Part shown: piece by piece, positions 51,923 to 60,831 of the stretch
Position numbering within the stretch: position 1 is the stretch's first letter
How the letters are laid out: every line of letters starts with the position of its first letter
Translations under genes and position numbers: made by a program
Notes under the pieces: model-generated
Told to the model about the DNA's origin: nothing
Databases searched by the model: none
Seen by the model: only the letters and a program-made list of their open reading frames with translations
Assembly: GCF_900115815.1 (NCBI RefSeq)
Contig: NZ_FOXV01000005.1
Coordinates: 186,001-250,000 of the forward strand
Reading direction: 5' to 3'
Origin: Roseivivax halotolerans
GTDB lineage: Bacteria > Pseudomonadota > Alphaproteobacteria > Rhodobacterales > Rhodobacteraceae
Length of the DNA stretch: 64,000 nucleotides

Positions 51923-53302
51923 TCAGCGCGCTTCGGGCAAATCGCCCGCCAGCGTCGAAAGATAGGTTTCGAGAAAAGACAGGCCGGAATCAGGATCGGC
52001 GGCCCAGGCATCGTCATAGCTCTCGCCGGACAGCGAAGGGTGTGTGGCTTCCCAAGCGTCCGGCATGCCATCGCCATCCGTATCGGGGTCGGGCACGGCA
52101 CCCGCGAGAACTGGCCACCCGCCGACCTGTTCGACGCGATCTATGACCCTTCCGGAGCAGTTGATGAGACCGTCCAATGCGCGGATGTCGAGGGCGTCTC
52201 GGTGGAGGATATCGCCTACCATGGGCAGCAACGCGTCCATCACCTGCGCGGCTGGCAGGATCGGCAGGCCCTCGGACAAGGGTACGTCCAAGTCGATCCG
52301 GGACCGCGCGGTCGGGCCGAGAACCGCCGGGCCCGGATTTGAGACACAGGGTCCGCCGAATGCCAGATTGTCCTCTGCCCTGAGTCCCAACGGATTCGCG
52401 TCATGCAAAAGAAAGACTTCGACTGCCGGGGGCGTGTCGTCATGCGTGCTTGGACCAGGCACCGCGACATTTGCAATATGGGCGATACGCGTATCGCCAA
52501 CGAGGTTGTAGTATTCGCCGAACTGGCTGATCGGATTGAAGAACAGGTTGTTGACCACCTCGACAGGGCCGATCTCCGACGCATTCACGTCGGGCATCCG
52601 GTCGCGATGATGCGCAAAGAGGTTGCGCCAGAGTGTGATCCGTCCGCACCCGGTCGCCGACTTTTCGGACGAGCAGATGAGCGCGCCTTTCGAGTGGCGT
52701 CCCTCTGGATGGCTCGAGCGATCCAGCGAATAGCTCAGAAGACTGCGCGCCAGGGTGACATGCGAGGTCTCGCCGCGGCTGGCATGCACGTTGAATGTCT
52801 CGTCCGTCGAAAAGGACAGCGACATGTGGTCGAGGTAGACGTGCTGCGCATTTTCGACCGTGACGGCGTCGACCGAAGGATGGGGGATATCGGTAGGGCC
52901 AGGACGAACCTTGAGGAACCGTATCAGGACATCGTTGACGCCCTTGATGACAATCGGGGTCGCACCCTCGCCGTCGAGTCTAATCTGCAGGCCGTCGCCC
53001 GGCGCGGTCTGACCTGCAATATAGACGTTCGACGCCACCTTGATGGGGCGGTCGAGGATTATCGTTCCGGCGGTACGGACAAGGCAGACCCGCGGACCTT
53101 CGGCCTCGGCGCATTCCCTCAGAGAGCCGGGGCCTTCGGGATTGGTATTGGTAACCGACAGGACGCGTCCGCCGCGCCAGCCATCTGCGTCCTTGCCGTA
53201 GCCCACTGCGCCTGGAAAAGCCTCGGCCAGGGGTGCAACGGGCAGGAGCGAGGCGAGAAGCGTCAGTCCTGCGCGCCTTAAGAAAGATGAGATATCAGAC
53301 AT
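51923..53302 (-). CDS. Pectate-lyase-like right-handed beta-helix protein
   Basis: A 459-residue exported protein (signal peptide about 1-28, ending PLAEA). The central part has the repetitive strands of a parallel beta-helix with pectate-lyase features: IKVASNVYIAGQTAPGDGLQI, HVYLDHMSLSFSTDETFNV and NNLFFNPISQFGEYYNLVGD (each read in part). Near residue 405 it has DPDTDGDGMPDAWE, a calcium-binding thrombospondin type-3-like motif. In this setting, between polysaccharide glycosyltransferases, a depolymerase acting on the organism's own exopolysaccharide is as likely as pectin use. It is transcribed first of a two-gene unit with the GT4 gene. Confidence 0.82.
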   Translation of the reverse strand: MSDISSFLRRAGLTLLASLLPVAPLAEAFPGAVGYGKDADGWRGGRVLSVTNTNPEGPGSLRECAEAEGPRVCLVRTAGTIILDRPIKVASNVYIAGQTAPGDGLQIRLDGEGATPIVIKGVNDVLIRFLKVRPGPTDIPHPSVDAVTVENAQHVYLDHMSLSFSTDETFNVHASRGETSHVTLARSLLSYSLDRSSHPEGRHSKGALICSSEKSATGCGRITLWRNLFAHHRDRMPDVNASEIGPVEVVNNLFFNPISQFGEYYNLVGDTRIAHIANVAVPGPSTHDDTPPAVEVFLLHDANPLGLRAEDNLAFGGPCVSNPGPAVLGPTARSRIDLDVPLSEGLPILPAAQVMDALLPMVGDILHRDALDIRALDGLINCSGRVIDRVEQVGGWPVLAGAVPDPDTDGDGMPDAWEATHPSLSGESYDDAWAADPDSGLSFLETYLSTLAGDLPEAR

Positions 53303-53766
53303 GCTCTGTACCTATTCAAGCCAGGGATCGGGGATGCGGCCTACAAGTTCTCGAAAAGCCGTTGTTGAGGCTTTCGATTTGAGCGTCGCCGCGCCTCGCG
53401 CCGACGGCATTCATCGTGCGCCGATGGGGGCCGTCCGACCTACCCGAGCGATTATGGCAAACGGCCGGCGTCATCTCGAGCCGGCGGCAATCCTCGGGTC
53501 CAGTCGCCGCGGGGATGGGTCTTGACGCCTCCGCGGAGTCGATCGGATTGAGATGGGTCACGACAGGACGCTCCGCTGCTGTGCTCTTCGCAATCTAGAT
53601 CTCGGGGAGGAGGGGCGGAATACTCTGAAAGGACTAGAGTCCGGCGCATAAGAGAGTGAGAGCAATCCGACCGGCGAGGGCGGTCTCAATACCGGGTCTC
53701 GTGCCGTCCTGCGATATATCCGGGCAGGCCCGAGCGTGCGGGAATTTCGTTGGCAGATCTTCCCTC
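53303..53766. other. Intergenic region of 464 bases without a recognisable gene
   Basis: It lies between the start of the pectate-lyase-like gene and the end of the HAD gene. I see no family match in any frame, no tRNA-like fold and no strong terminator. It must carry the promoter of the pectate-lyase-like and GT4 genes. GC content looks slightly lower than in the genes. Confidence 0.5.
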
Positions 53767-54441
53767 TCAGTCCTTCGGGTCTCTTGTCAGGCAGTCGTCC
53801 AGCATGTCCAGCGATGTGATCCTGTGCGCGGCGGCATGATCCGTCGTCGGGGGAGGGCTGAGATGAACCCGCATCTTTCGCGCGATCATCACAGTCTGCC
53901 ATCCCATTCGGCGCGGGCTCACGAAATCCTTGACCGGGTTGTCCGCGACATAGACCAGGTCGGCACCGCTTAATCCGGTGGCATCCGCGAGCATTTCGAA
54001 GGCCAGGGGGGCCGGTTTGCCGGCCCCAATTCCAAGCGTGCCCGTCAGGACGATCGGCGACAGGCGCTCGTTCAGACCCAGTGCCGCGACCTTGGCGGCC
54101 TGCGTCTTCGCGGGTCCATCGCTGATCAACGCGCACCGGCCTGAAAAGCGGCGCAGAGCGCGATCGGCATCCGCCTGTAGGGCGATCGCGGGTGTATGAT
54201 CGCGGTAGATCCTAACGAGATCCTGCACCAGATCACGCTCGGGCATGGCGCCGAGGCTTAGCAAAGCCTTGTCAAAAACGCGTCGCCGCTCTCCGCTGGC
54301 AAAAACCGTTCGGCAGGCCGGTTCCAAATTCTCGATGCCATGCTGATCGCGCGCGTAGATGCCGACAGCCCGGTAGCCGCTTAGGACAAAGTCGCGTTCC
54401 AAGTATAGCGTATCGTCTAGGTCGAAAACGACGAAGGTCAT
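53767..54441 (-). CDS. HAD-superfamily hydrolase
   Basis: A 224-residue HAD phosphatase-type protein. Motif I FDLDDTLY gives nucleophile Asp7 and Asp9; motif II is SDG near residue 107 (CALISDGPAK), Lys of motif III lies in GAGKPAPLAFE and motif IV in YVADNPVKDF. It follows the ATP-grasp gene with an ATGA overlap and is last of a three-gene operon. In polysaccharide clusters such pairs of ATP-grasp and HAD proteins are seen together, but the metabolite is unknown. Confidence 0.88.
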   Translation of the reverse strand: MTFVVFDLDDTLYLERDFVLSGYRAVGIYARDQHGIENLEPACRTVFASGERRRVFDKALLSLGAMPERDLVQDLVRIYRDHTPAIALQADADRALRRFSGRCALISDGPAKTQAAKVAALGLNERLSPIVLTGTLGIGAGKPAPLAFEMLADATGLSGADLVYVADNPVKDFVSPRRMGWQTVMIARKMRVHLSPPPTTDHAAAHRITSLDMLDDCLTRDPKD

Positions 54442-55445
54442 TTCGCCGGAGAGGCGCAGGCCGCACTCGTCTGCGGCATATTGAAGAAGGCGGCGTCGTA
54501 TCGGAGCATTTCCACGCCATCGATCCAGTTGTCGTGGGCACCACTATCTCGGCCCAGACACTCTGCCAGCAGCCAGCGCGCGAACGTCGCGCCTGCGCGG
54601 TCCGCCAACGGAAATCCGCCACCAAACCGCGCGTTGATCTCGAAGACCTTCGGTCCGCTATTCTTGTCGTCGATAATTTGGAAACACATCACGCCGATAG
54701 GGCCAGGCAGCGCATCGACCAGATTTCGGGCGATCTGCGTGAATCTGGGATCGCGGACCGTGCGCCCTTTTTCTACTTCGCCGGCGCGAACGGACAGGCG
54801 GAGATGCGGCACGGCAGTGCGCAAGGAGCCGTACTTGTCCACGAAAACGTTGACGGTATATTCGGGTCCGTCGAGATATTCCTGAAGTATCGTTGGCTCG
54901 TTGAAGCGAGCCGGAATCTCCCGCGGCGTCTCGATCTTCATCAATCCGCGGCTGGCACTTCCGGCGACGGGTTTCGCGAAGAGTGGCCACGCGCCGAGGT
55001 CTTGCAAAGTGCGGGCGATCTCGGGGGTATAGCTGCGGGGTGTCGGCACGCCATGCTCCGCCAAAAGAGCGCAGGTGCGCTGTTTGTCGCGCGCAATATC
55101 GATGAGCGCGCGCGGGGCGACGTGGACACGGCAGCCAATTTCGGCAAAGCGAGGGGTCGCATCTGCAAGGACCGCCAACTCGGTGTCGATCGTCGGCACG
55201 AGCAGCATTATGTCTTCCGCGGCGCAAAACTCGAGAAGCGTATCGATGTAGTCCGGATCGGTACAAGGCGGCACGTCGAATGAGTAATCCGCGGCCGCGC
55301 ATCCCGCGCTGAGCATCGAGTTCATGTCGGCGGCGTAGATCGTAGCGGGTACGCCGAGCGCAGGTCCGGCCGCGCGAAATGCCTCGACAAGACCGGCTCG
55401 ACGCCCTGCGGACGTGATAAGAACGCGCGGTCCCCACGCCGTCAT
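54438..55445 (-). CDS. ATP-grasp carboxylate-amine ligase-like protein (short carbamoyl-phosphate-synthase type)
   Basis: A 335-residue ATP-grasp enzyme. It begins with MTAWGPRVLITSAGRRAGLVE, the N-terminal block of the carbamoyl-phosphate-synthase-large-chain-like short proteins found in surface polysaccharide clusters. Other blocks are LVPTIDTELAVLA near 88, the ATP-grasp strands PLFAKPVAGSASRGLMKI and ILQEYLDGPEYTVNV, and the metal-binding FEINARFGGGFPL. It should ligate an acid and an amine using ATP, with unknown substrates. The gene overlaps both neighbours by four bases (ATGA), a tightly coupled operon with the formyltransferase and HAD genes. Confidence 0.88.
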   Translation of the reverse strand: MTAWGPRVLITSAGRRAGLVEAFRAAGPALGVPATIYAADMNSMLSAGCAAADYSFDVPPCTDPDYIDTLLEFCAAEDIMLLVPTIDTELAVLADATPRFAEIGCRVHVAPRALIDIARDKQRTCALLAEHGVPTPRSYTPEIARTLQDLGAWPLFAKPVAGSASRGLMKIETPREIPARFNEPTILQEYLDGPEYTVNVFVDKYGSLRTAVPHLRLSVRAGEVEKGRTVRDPRFTQIARNLVDALPGPIGVMCFQIIDDKNSGPKVFEINARFGGGFPLADRAGATFARWLLAECLGRDSGAHDNWIDGVEMLRYDAAFFNMPQTSAACASPAK

Positions 55446-56365
55446 GCGGGCACTTTCCGTGAGGCGCCAAAGACCGCATGCCGAGGCAGCGGTCCCGGGC
55501 TGGAGGCACGCCAACTGGTGACTTCCAGGCAGGTGAAATCCCCGCAGCTGACGCGGAACCCACCGTCGGTCTGGTCCTGAATCTGACCTGGCAATCCAAT
55601 ATAGAGGGGCGGACCCTCAAAGACGTGAGCGCTATCGATATGCACTAGATGCCCGTCCAGTTCAGTGAACGCGCCGGGATAGGGATCCCCGACCGCTCGT
55701 ATCAGACGGTCCAGTTGCACAGCAGAACGGGTCCAGTCGATACGGCCATCTTCAGGTCGGCGTTTTGCGCAATAGCTTGCGCCGGCCGGATCCTGGGGGA
55801 GGCGCGTAATTTTGCCGGCTGAAATCTCTGCTACAACTCTCGGCAGCAGCTCGCACATCGCACTCACTTGTTTGTTGTAGAGCGAGCGGGCGGTTTCGCG
55901 CGGCGTTACTTGAATGAAAGTCTGCGCGGCAATGTCCCCGGTGTCGCAGCCTGCGTCTATCCAAAACAGGCTGGCTGCGGTTTCTTCCAGCCCGGCCAGA
56001 ATTGTCCACGGGATCGCCGCGCGGCCCCGCAATTGTGGAAGAGGTGCAGGGTGAAAGCCCAGCGTGCCGTGCCGTGGCAAAGACCGGAAAGGCTCCCGGC
56101 AGATCTGCGACCAGCCTATGACCAGAGCCAAATCAGGGGCGCGAGAAGATATCTCCGAGACGGTGGCTGCATCGTTGATATCGGTCGTGTATAAAAGCTG
56201 CGATCCTGAGCCTCGCGCTAAATCGGACAGGTCGGCAAAATCTGAGTGGCGCGTGGACTTTGACGGCGGTAGCGTTACCACAAGGTCAGGTGTTTGCCCG
56301 GATGCGACCAACGCTTTCAGGGCCTCCAAGGACCCTTCGACAGCCCCCACGAAAACAGTCCTCAT
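55442..56365 (-). CDS. Formyltransferase family protein, sugar N-formyltransferase candidate
   Basis: A 307-residue protein of the methionyl-tRNA formyltransferase superfamily, which uses N10-formyl-tetrahydrofolate. The core TLGFHPAPLPQLRGRAAIPW carries the catalytic His105, and CDTGDI holds the catalytic Asp141. The asparagine normally two residues before the His is replaced by Gly103, as in some formyltransferases of LPS and surface-glycan loci. The C-terminal OB-like domain is partly present (FTELDGHLVHIDSA). The sugar context suggests it formylates an amino sugar. It is the first gene of the formyltransferase, ATP-grasp, HAD operon. Confidence 0.85.
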   Translation of the reverse strand: MRTVFVGAVEGSLEALKALVASGQTPDLVVTLPPSKSTRHSDFADLSDLARGSGSQLLYTTDINDAATVSEISSRAPDLALVIGWSQICREPFRSLPRHGTLGFHPAPLPQLRGRAAIPWTILAGLEETAASLFWIDAGCDTGDIAAQTFIQVTPRETARSLYNKQVSAMCELLPRVVAEISAGKITRLPQDPAGASYCAKRRPEDGRIDWTRSAVQLDRLIRAVGDPYPGAFTELDGHLVHIDSAHVFEGPPLYIGLPGQIQDQTDGGFRVSCGDFTCLEVTSWRASSPGPLPRHAVFGASRKVPA

Positions 56366-56698
56366 GTTCCACCCATGACGATCGGAACTCTGCTCAGAAG
56401 GTGTGCAGATTTAGAAGGGGAGGCTCAATTCCCCTTTGTGATCCACGCTACGCCTTAAGGCTAGCACCCGACTAAAAGATGAATTCCGCTGCCGGTTTGT
56501 ACTGAGGCGCAATGGACGTAATCGGCGGAGACTGGTGTGAGCGGTGTCATATTGGCCATTTACGACCTTTGAGATCGGTAGGGTTGATCCCACCGCAAGT
56601 TGTATCGTCACACTCGGGAGCTGAGAAATGCCGGACGCCTCAATTGGCCTTGATGCTGGTATTTCGCGTTTGAAGAGCCATTTGCAGCGCGCCGGTCC
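56366..56698. other. Intergenic region of 333 bases between the aminotransferase and formyltransferase genes
   Basis: It contains an AAGGGG/CCCCTT hairpin (56415-56420 and 56431-56436) and a possible micro-ORF of 24 codons on the plus strand (56628-56702, preceded by GGGAG). Neither is convincing. It must hold the promoter of the formyltransferase operon. Confidence 0.4.
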
Positions 56699-57943
56699 CT
56701 AGCGGGTTGCCAGTTTCATTACGTCGCGCACTGCTTGGACCATCACATGCATCTCAGCGGGCTCAATCGTCGGATCCACCCGAAAGGCGAGACTGGTGTG
56801 TCCCAATTCGTGCGCGACCGGAAGCGGGCTGGCCGGGGTGAATCTTCGAGAGCGGAATACGCCTTCGTTGTATATCTCGGGGCAACTGCCACTGAAGACA
56901 GACTGGCCGCGTTCGGCAAGCTCTTGGATAATCCTGTCGCGGCTCCAACCCGGCTTCAGCCGATCAGTCCGGGTGAATGCGTAGAATCGATACCAGGCGT
57001 GCCTTATGCCTTTGCCCGGCATCGGTACCCGCAGGGCCGGGCAGTCGCGCAGACCGTCTGCGAGGATGTGCGCGTTGCGATGGCGTAGGTCGGTCCACAG
57101 CGGCATTCGGCGGACCTGCACCGAGCCAATTGCGGCTGCAATGCCCGACATGCGCAAGTTCGTTCCTGCACGAGCATGCAACCAGCGGAAGCCGGGTGGA
57201 TGTGCTTGGTTATGCACAAGATCGTAGTCTTTGCCGTGATCTTTGCGTGACCAAGCTTCGCGCCATAGATGCTCTCTTTGAGTGACGAGCATGCCGCCTT
57301 CGCCGCCCGTCGAAATGATCTTGTCCTGGCAGAACGAGAATGAACCGAAATCGGCAAAGGTGCCTACGTGGCGGCCTTCGATCTGAGCGCCGTGAGCTTG
57401 TGCACAATCCTCGATAACCCATAGGCCATGAGTGCGTGCCACCTCCATGATGCCGGGCATGTCGCAAGGCCAGCCGGCCAGATGCACGGGAATTATACCA
57501 ACGGTACGCTTGGTGATCTGCGCGGAAATGCTTTCGGGTGTGATGTTCTGAGTATCACGGTCGACATCGGCAAAGATCGGTGTCCCGCCAGCCAGGATGA
57601 CGGCACTCGCCGAGATGACGAAGCTGCGCGGAGTAACGATGACCTCGTCCCCTGGCTCAAGGTCCAGGCATTCCAAGGCGAGGTTCAGCGACAGGCTGCC
57701 ATTGGCCAGCGCAATCGCGTGGGATGCGCCTGTCATCTCGCGAAAGGCGGTCTCGAAGTCCGAAACCTCGGTTCCTGTCCACGCATTCACACGGCCGCTT
57801 TGCAGCACACGTGTCACTTCACGGATTTGCTCCTCATCGAAATGAGGCCAGATGGGGTGCGTCGGGATCGAAGGGGCAGAAGGCTGGAGTGGCACCACGG
57901 CAGTTCCGGAGACGCCATTGCGAATGGAGACATCCTGAGGCAT
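56699..57943 (-). CDS. DegT/DnrJ/EryC1/StrS-family sugar aminotransferase
   Basis: A 414-residue PLP enzyme that aminates a nucleotide-linked keto-sugar. The PLP lysine is Lys208 in SFCQDKIISTGGEGG, and Asp179 in IEDCAQAHGA binds the pyridine nitrogen. The C-terminal HAWYRFYAFT region closes the active site. ATG 57943 overlaps the stop of the WbpM-type gene (TGATG), so the two are translated together and the aminotransferase should act on its 4-keto-6-deoxy product. About 30 residues of N-terminal extension precede the family start. Confidence 0.93.
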   Translation of the reverse strand: MPQDVSIRNGVSGTAVVPLQPSAPSIPTHPIWPHFDEEQIREVTRVLQSGRVNAWTGTEVSDFETAFREMTGASHAIALANGSLSLNLALECLDLEPGDEVIVTPRSFVISASAVILAGGTPIFADVDRDTQNITPESISAQITKRTVGIIPVHLAGWPCDMPGIMEVARTHGLWVIEDCAQAHGAQIEGRHVGTFADFGSFSFCQDKIISTGGEGGMLVTQREHLWREAWSRKDHGKDYDLVHNQAHPPGFRWLHARAGTNLRMSGIAAAIGSVQVRRMPLWTDLRHRNAHILADGLRDCPALRVPMPGKGIRHAWYRFYAFTRTDRLKPGWSRDRIIQELAERGQSVFSGSCPEIYNEGVFRSRRFTPASPLPVAHELGHTSLAFRVDPTIEPAEMHVMVQAVRDVMKLATR

Positions 57944-59976
57944 CACATCACCTCTGCTTGGTTTGCAGCAAATGCGGGACCGGGCTGAGCTAGGCTGCTC
58001 GGGACAACGGTAGCGGGCAGCACGGCCTTCGCGTCGCCTATGGCGGCGGAAGCGTAGCCAGGAACGATCTGCGACAGTTGAGAGATAACCGCGGCGGCAT
58101 CACCGCGACGGGCGGCGATCTCAAGCGAGGCAATGGCTTTTTGCATATCCTCAAGACGGCGTCCTTCGGCAGTGGCAACGAGGATGCCTTCAACCGGGCT
58201 TTCAGAACGCATCTCACGGGCGTCGAAAAGTTCTTCAAAAAGCTTCTCGCCCGGGCGAATGCCCACGGTTTTGATCTCGATGTCTCGCCCCGGCACCAGG
58301 CCTGCGAGGCCGATCATCCTTTCTGCCAAGCTCATGATCCGGATCGGCTTGCCCATATCCAGAACCATGATCTGCCCCTGCAACGTGGTGTGCTGAAGTC
58401 CACTCGCGGAGGCTAGAAGGGTCAGCTCGACCGCTTCACGGATGGTCATGAAGAAGCGCGTCATACGCGGATCGGTGACCGTCAGAGGACCGCCCTCATC
58501 GATCTGCTTCTTGAACAAAGGCACAAGTGATCCCGATGAGCCGAGCACGTTGCCGAACCGGACAGTCATGAAGCGGGTCGGAAGCTTGCGATCGAGTGCC
58601 TGGCAATACATTTCCGCCACACGTTTGGTCGCGCCCATCACGTTTGAGGTATTGACGGCCTTGTCGGTCGAGATCTGGATCATTGCCATCGAGCCTGTCT
58701 CGGCGGCCAAATCGGCTACGTTGCGAGCACCGATCGCATTGGTCAGGACGCCTTCGCACGGATTGCACTCGACGATGGGTACATGCTTCAGCGCGGCCGC
58801 GTTGAAGACGAGTTCCGGCCGATGGCGGCGAAAGATCTCCTTCAGGCGGGTCTTGTCCCGAATGCAGCAGATGTAGGAATGACGCAGAACATAAGGGAAA
58901 TGACGCGCCAGATCCATGTCGATCTGGTAGCTGTTCAGCTCACAATTCTCGATAAGCGTCAGTTCAGAAGGTTTGAGCGACGCGATTTGGCGCACCAGTT
59001 CGGACCCTATCGAGCCGCCGGCACCAGTTACCATCACCCTTCTTCCGTGGATCAACCGCTGGATTGCCGCATAGTCGACCCGAGCCTCCTGCCGATCGAG
59101 AAGCTCGGATACATTAATGGTGCCAAGACCGACTTCGGAGGGCAGCGGACGCAGCGCGCTCAGACCAGGAAGCTGTGAAACCGCGATACCTTCGGCTCGT
59201 GCCCATTCGAGAAGTGGCTCAAGCGCGATGGTCGCCTGACGGGTCAACGGTTCCGTCAGAATGATGCGATCCACCTTGACCTTTCGGTTGGCCAGATTGG
59301 CGACGACGGCGCTGCAATCGTTGTAATCACCCAGGATCGGAATGCCGTGGATGAAGGTGCCCGTCGTGTCCGACATGTCGTCGATGATACCCACCGGGCG
59401 GTAGGCTAGGCTCGGCTGGGTCCGTAGCGACCGCAGAAACAGATCACATGCAGTACCGCGACCGATGAGAAGTACCGGCTCCGTCACGCGTGATGGGCCG
59501 TAGCGACCCAGCGTGGTCCGCAGTCCTGACCGGAGGTCGGGCGAGCGCATTGCGAGCCTTGGTGCCGATAAGAGTGCGGTCTGCACGAAGAGTAGGATCG
59601 CCAGTGCGCGCACCGGCGGCATGGGGGCTGCGGTCATGGCAAGGGTCAGACCGAAAGCCACCACGACGGCGGCTGTTGCCACACCTACACTTACCAAATC
59701 GCCCAGTGACACAAAGCGAAGGTTCGCACGATAGACGACCAGTTTCGGTAGCAGGAATATCGCTATGACGGTCAAGAGCCCCATCTGTAGGATAAGTCCC
59801 TCGGCGAAAGGAAACGTGCCCGTGGCGAGTGACAGGCTAATCAGGAAAGCCAAATTGGTTGCAATGATGTCGCACAGAAAGAGCGCGCGAATTCGGATGG
59901 ATTTCTCTTGCAGGATTTCCAATAATCCTGCTCTGGGAAATACGGGAACGTTATCAAAATTATTTATCTCTGACAC
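57943..59976 (-). CDS. WbpM/FlaA1-type polysaccharide nucleotide-sugar dehydratase (CapD family), membrane-bound
   Basis: A 677-residue inner-membrane protein. Four hydrophobic segments span about 32-140, then a nucleotide-binding cofactor region (LLIGRGTACDLFL near 168) and the long SDR domain with VMVTGAGGSIGSE near 311-323. The active site is Thr-Asp-Lys in STDKAVNTSNV, and Met447-Gly-Ala-Thr-Lys451 replaces the usual Tyr-x3-Lys, the change typical of WbpM-type C4/C6 UDP-GlcNAc dehydratases. GTG 59976 after GGAGAAG is chosen over an upstream TTG at 60006. The aminotransferase gene overlaps its stop. Confidence 0.92.
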   Translation of the reverse strand: MSEINNFDNVPVFPRAGLLEILQEKSIRIRALFLCDIIATNLAFLISLSLATGTFPFAEGLILQMGLLTVIAIFLLPKLVVYRANLRFVSLGDLVSVGVATAAVVVAFGLTLAMTAAPMPPVRALAILLFVQTALLSAPRLAMRSPDLRSGLRTTLGRYGPSRVTEPVLLIGRGTACDLFLRSLRTQPSLAYRPVGIIDDMSDTTGTFIHGIPILGDYNDCSAVVANLANRKVKVDRIILTEPLTRQATIALEPLLEWARAEGIAVSQLPGLSALRPLPSEVGLGTINVSELLDRQEARVDYAAIQRLIHGRRVMVTGAGGSIGSELVRQIASLKPSELTLIENCELNSYQIDMDLARHFPYVLRHSYICCIRDKTRLKEIFRRHRPELVFNAAALKHVPIVECNPCEGVLTNAIGARNVADLAAETGSMAMIQISTDKAVNTSNVMGATKRVAEMYCQALDRKLPTRFMTVRFGNVLGSSGSLVPLFKKQIDEGGPLTVTDPRMTRFFMTIREAVELTLLASASGLQHTTLQGQIMVLDMGKPIRIMSLAERMIGLAGLVPGRDIEIKTVGIRPGEKLFEELFDAREMRSESPVEGILVATAEGRRLEDMQKAIASLEIAARRGDAAAVISQLSQIVPGYASAAIGDAKAVLPATVVPSSLAQPGPAFAANQAEVM

Positions 59977-60163
59977 TTCACTTCTCCAAAAATGGGATCG
60001 TGACAATAGTTGTCAAAGAAGGTTAACTGTGCCCGGCTTCGGCGGGAAAGTGCTCAAAAGGGGGTTAGACATATGCCCCGCCTCGAGCTGAAAGAGGGCG
60101 AAAATTAATCAATAAGCCTTGATCTAATTCAAAATGATTAATTGTTTACCTGATCTGGTGTAT

Positions 60164-60193
60164 AAAAAAAGGGTCGCGGCTTACAGCGACCCT
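60164..60193 (-). terminator. Intrinsic terminator of the LuxR-type regulator gene
   Basis: Read on the minus strand, AGGGTCGC (60193-60186) pairs with GCGACCCT (60177-60170) around TGTAAGCC, and is followed by a T run that continues to 60164. It begins 24 bases after the regulator stop. Confidence 0.9.
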
Positions 60194-60216
60194 AAAGCGT
60201 TAAATTGGTCTGAGCG

Positions 60217-60831
60217 TCACGCGTGGAAAGAGGCTTGATCGAGGCCGTTCCGCACCGCCCAGACAGCGGCCTGGGTTCGGTTGGATACACCAAGTTTACG
60301 CATTATCGCCTTGACGTGAACCTTCGTAGTGGCTTCGGCGATGCCAACCGATCGAGAGATCTCCTTGTTTCCGTAGCCCTTTGCCAGACAACGCATGACG
60401 ACGAGTTCTTTGGCCGACAGGGGCACATAGGCCACATCTCGCGGGATGCCGGCAAGATGCTCGGCAAGAACCGAGGGCAGGGCGATTTCATCCAGCGCTA
60501 CAAGTTGTAGCGTGGCTTGGAGAACCGATGACGATACGGTTTCAAGCTGGTATCCCCTGATGCCCCGATCGATGAGCCTCGCCAGGTTCGCTTGGTTGAA
60601 CCTCGGAGAGATTACAATAATGCGTAGGTTTTCATCACTGAATTTGGATTCGTCGCCCGTTTCGCTCAAAAGATCATTCTCATGAACGATTATCTGCACG
60701 CATCGATACGCTGCTGCCGCACGCCGAGAATCATGTATCGTCTCAAACTCCATGAGATCATGATTTGGCAGCAAACCTTTGATCGCACCTCTGAAGAATA
60801 TGCTAGAACTGCATACGCCGACCTTAAACAT
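60217..60831 (-). CDS. LuxR-family transcriptional regulator with degenerate receiver domain
   Basis: A 204-residue regulator. The C-terminal LuxR helix-turn-helix is clear at about 138-197 (LSAKELVVMRCLAKGYGNKEI). The N-terminal 125 residues have receiver-like secondary structure (VGVCSSSIFF, RIIVISPRF, RGYQLETVS) but lack the acidic pair after strand 1, a convincing phospho-acceptor Asp and the conserved Lys after strand 5 (GYQLET). It probably works without phosphorylation or binds a ligand. It lies upstream of the WbpM-type gene on the same strand and is a plausible exopolysaccharide regulator, similar in context to VpsT/CsgD-type proteins. Confidence 0.88.
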   Translation of the reverse strand: MFKVGVCSSSIFFRGAIKGLLPNHDLMEFETIHDSRRAAAAYRCVQIIVHENDLLSETGDESKFSDENLRIIVISPRFNQANLARLIDRGIRGYQLETVSSSVLQATLQLVALDEIALPSVLAEHLAGIPRDVAYVPLSAKELVVMRCLAKGYGNKEISRSVGIAEATTKVHVKAIMRKLGVSNRTQAAVWAVRNGLDQASFHA

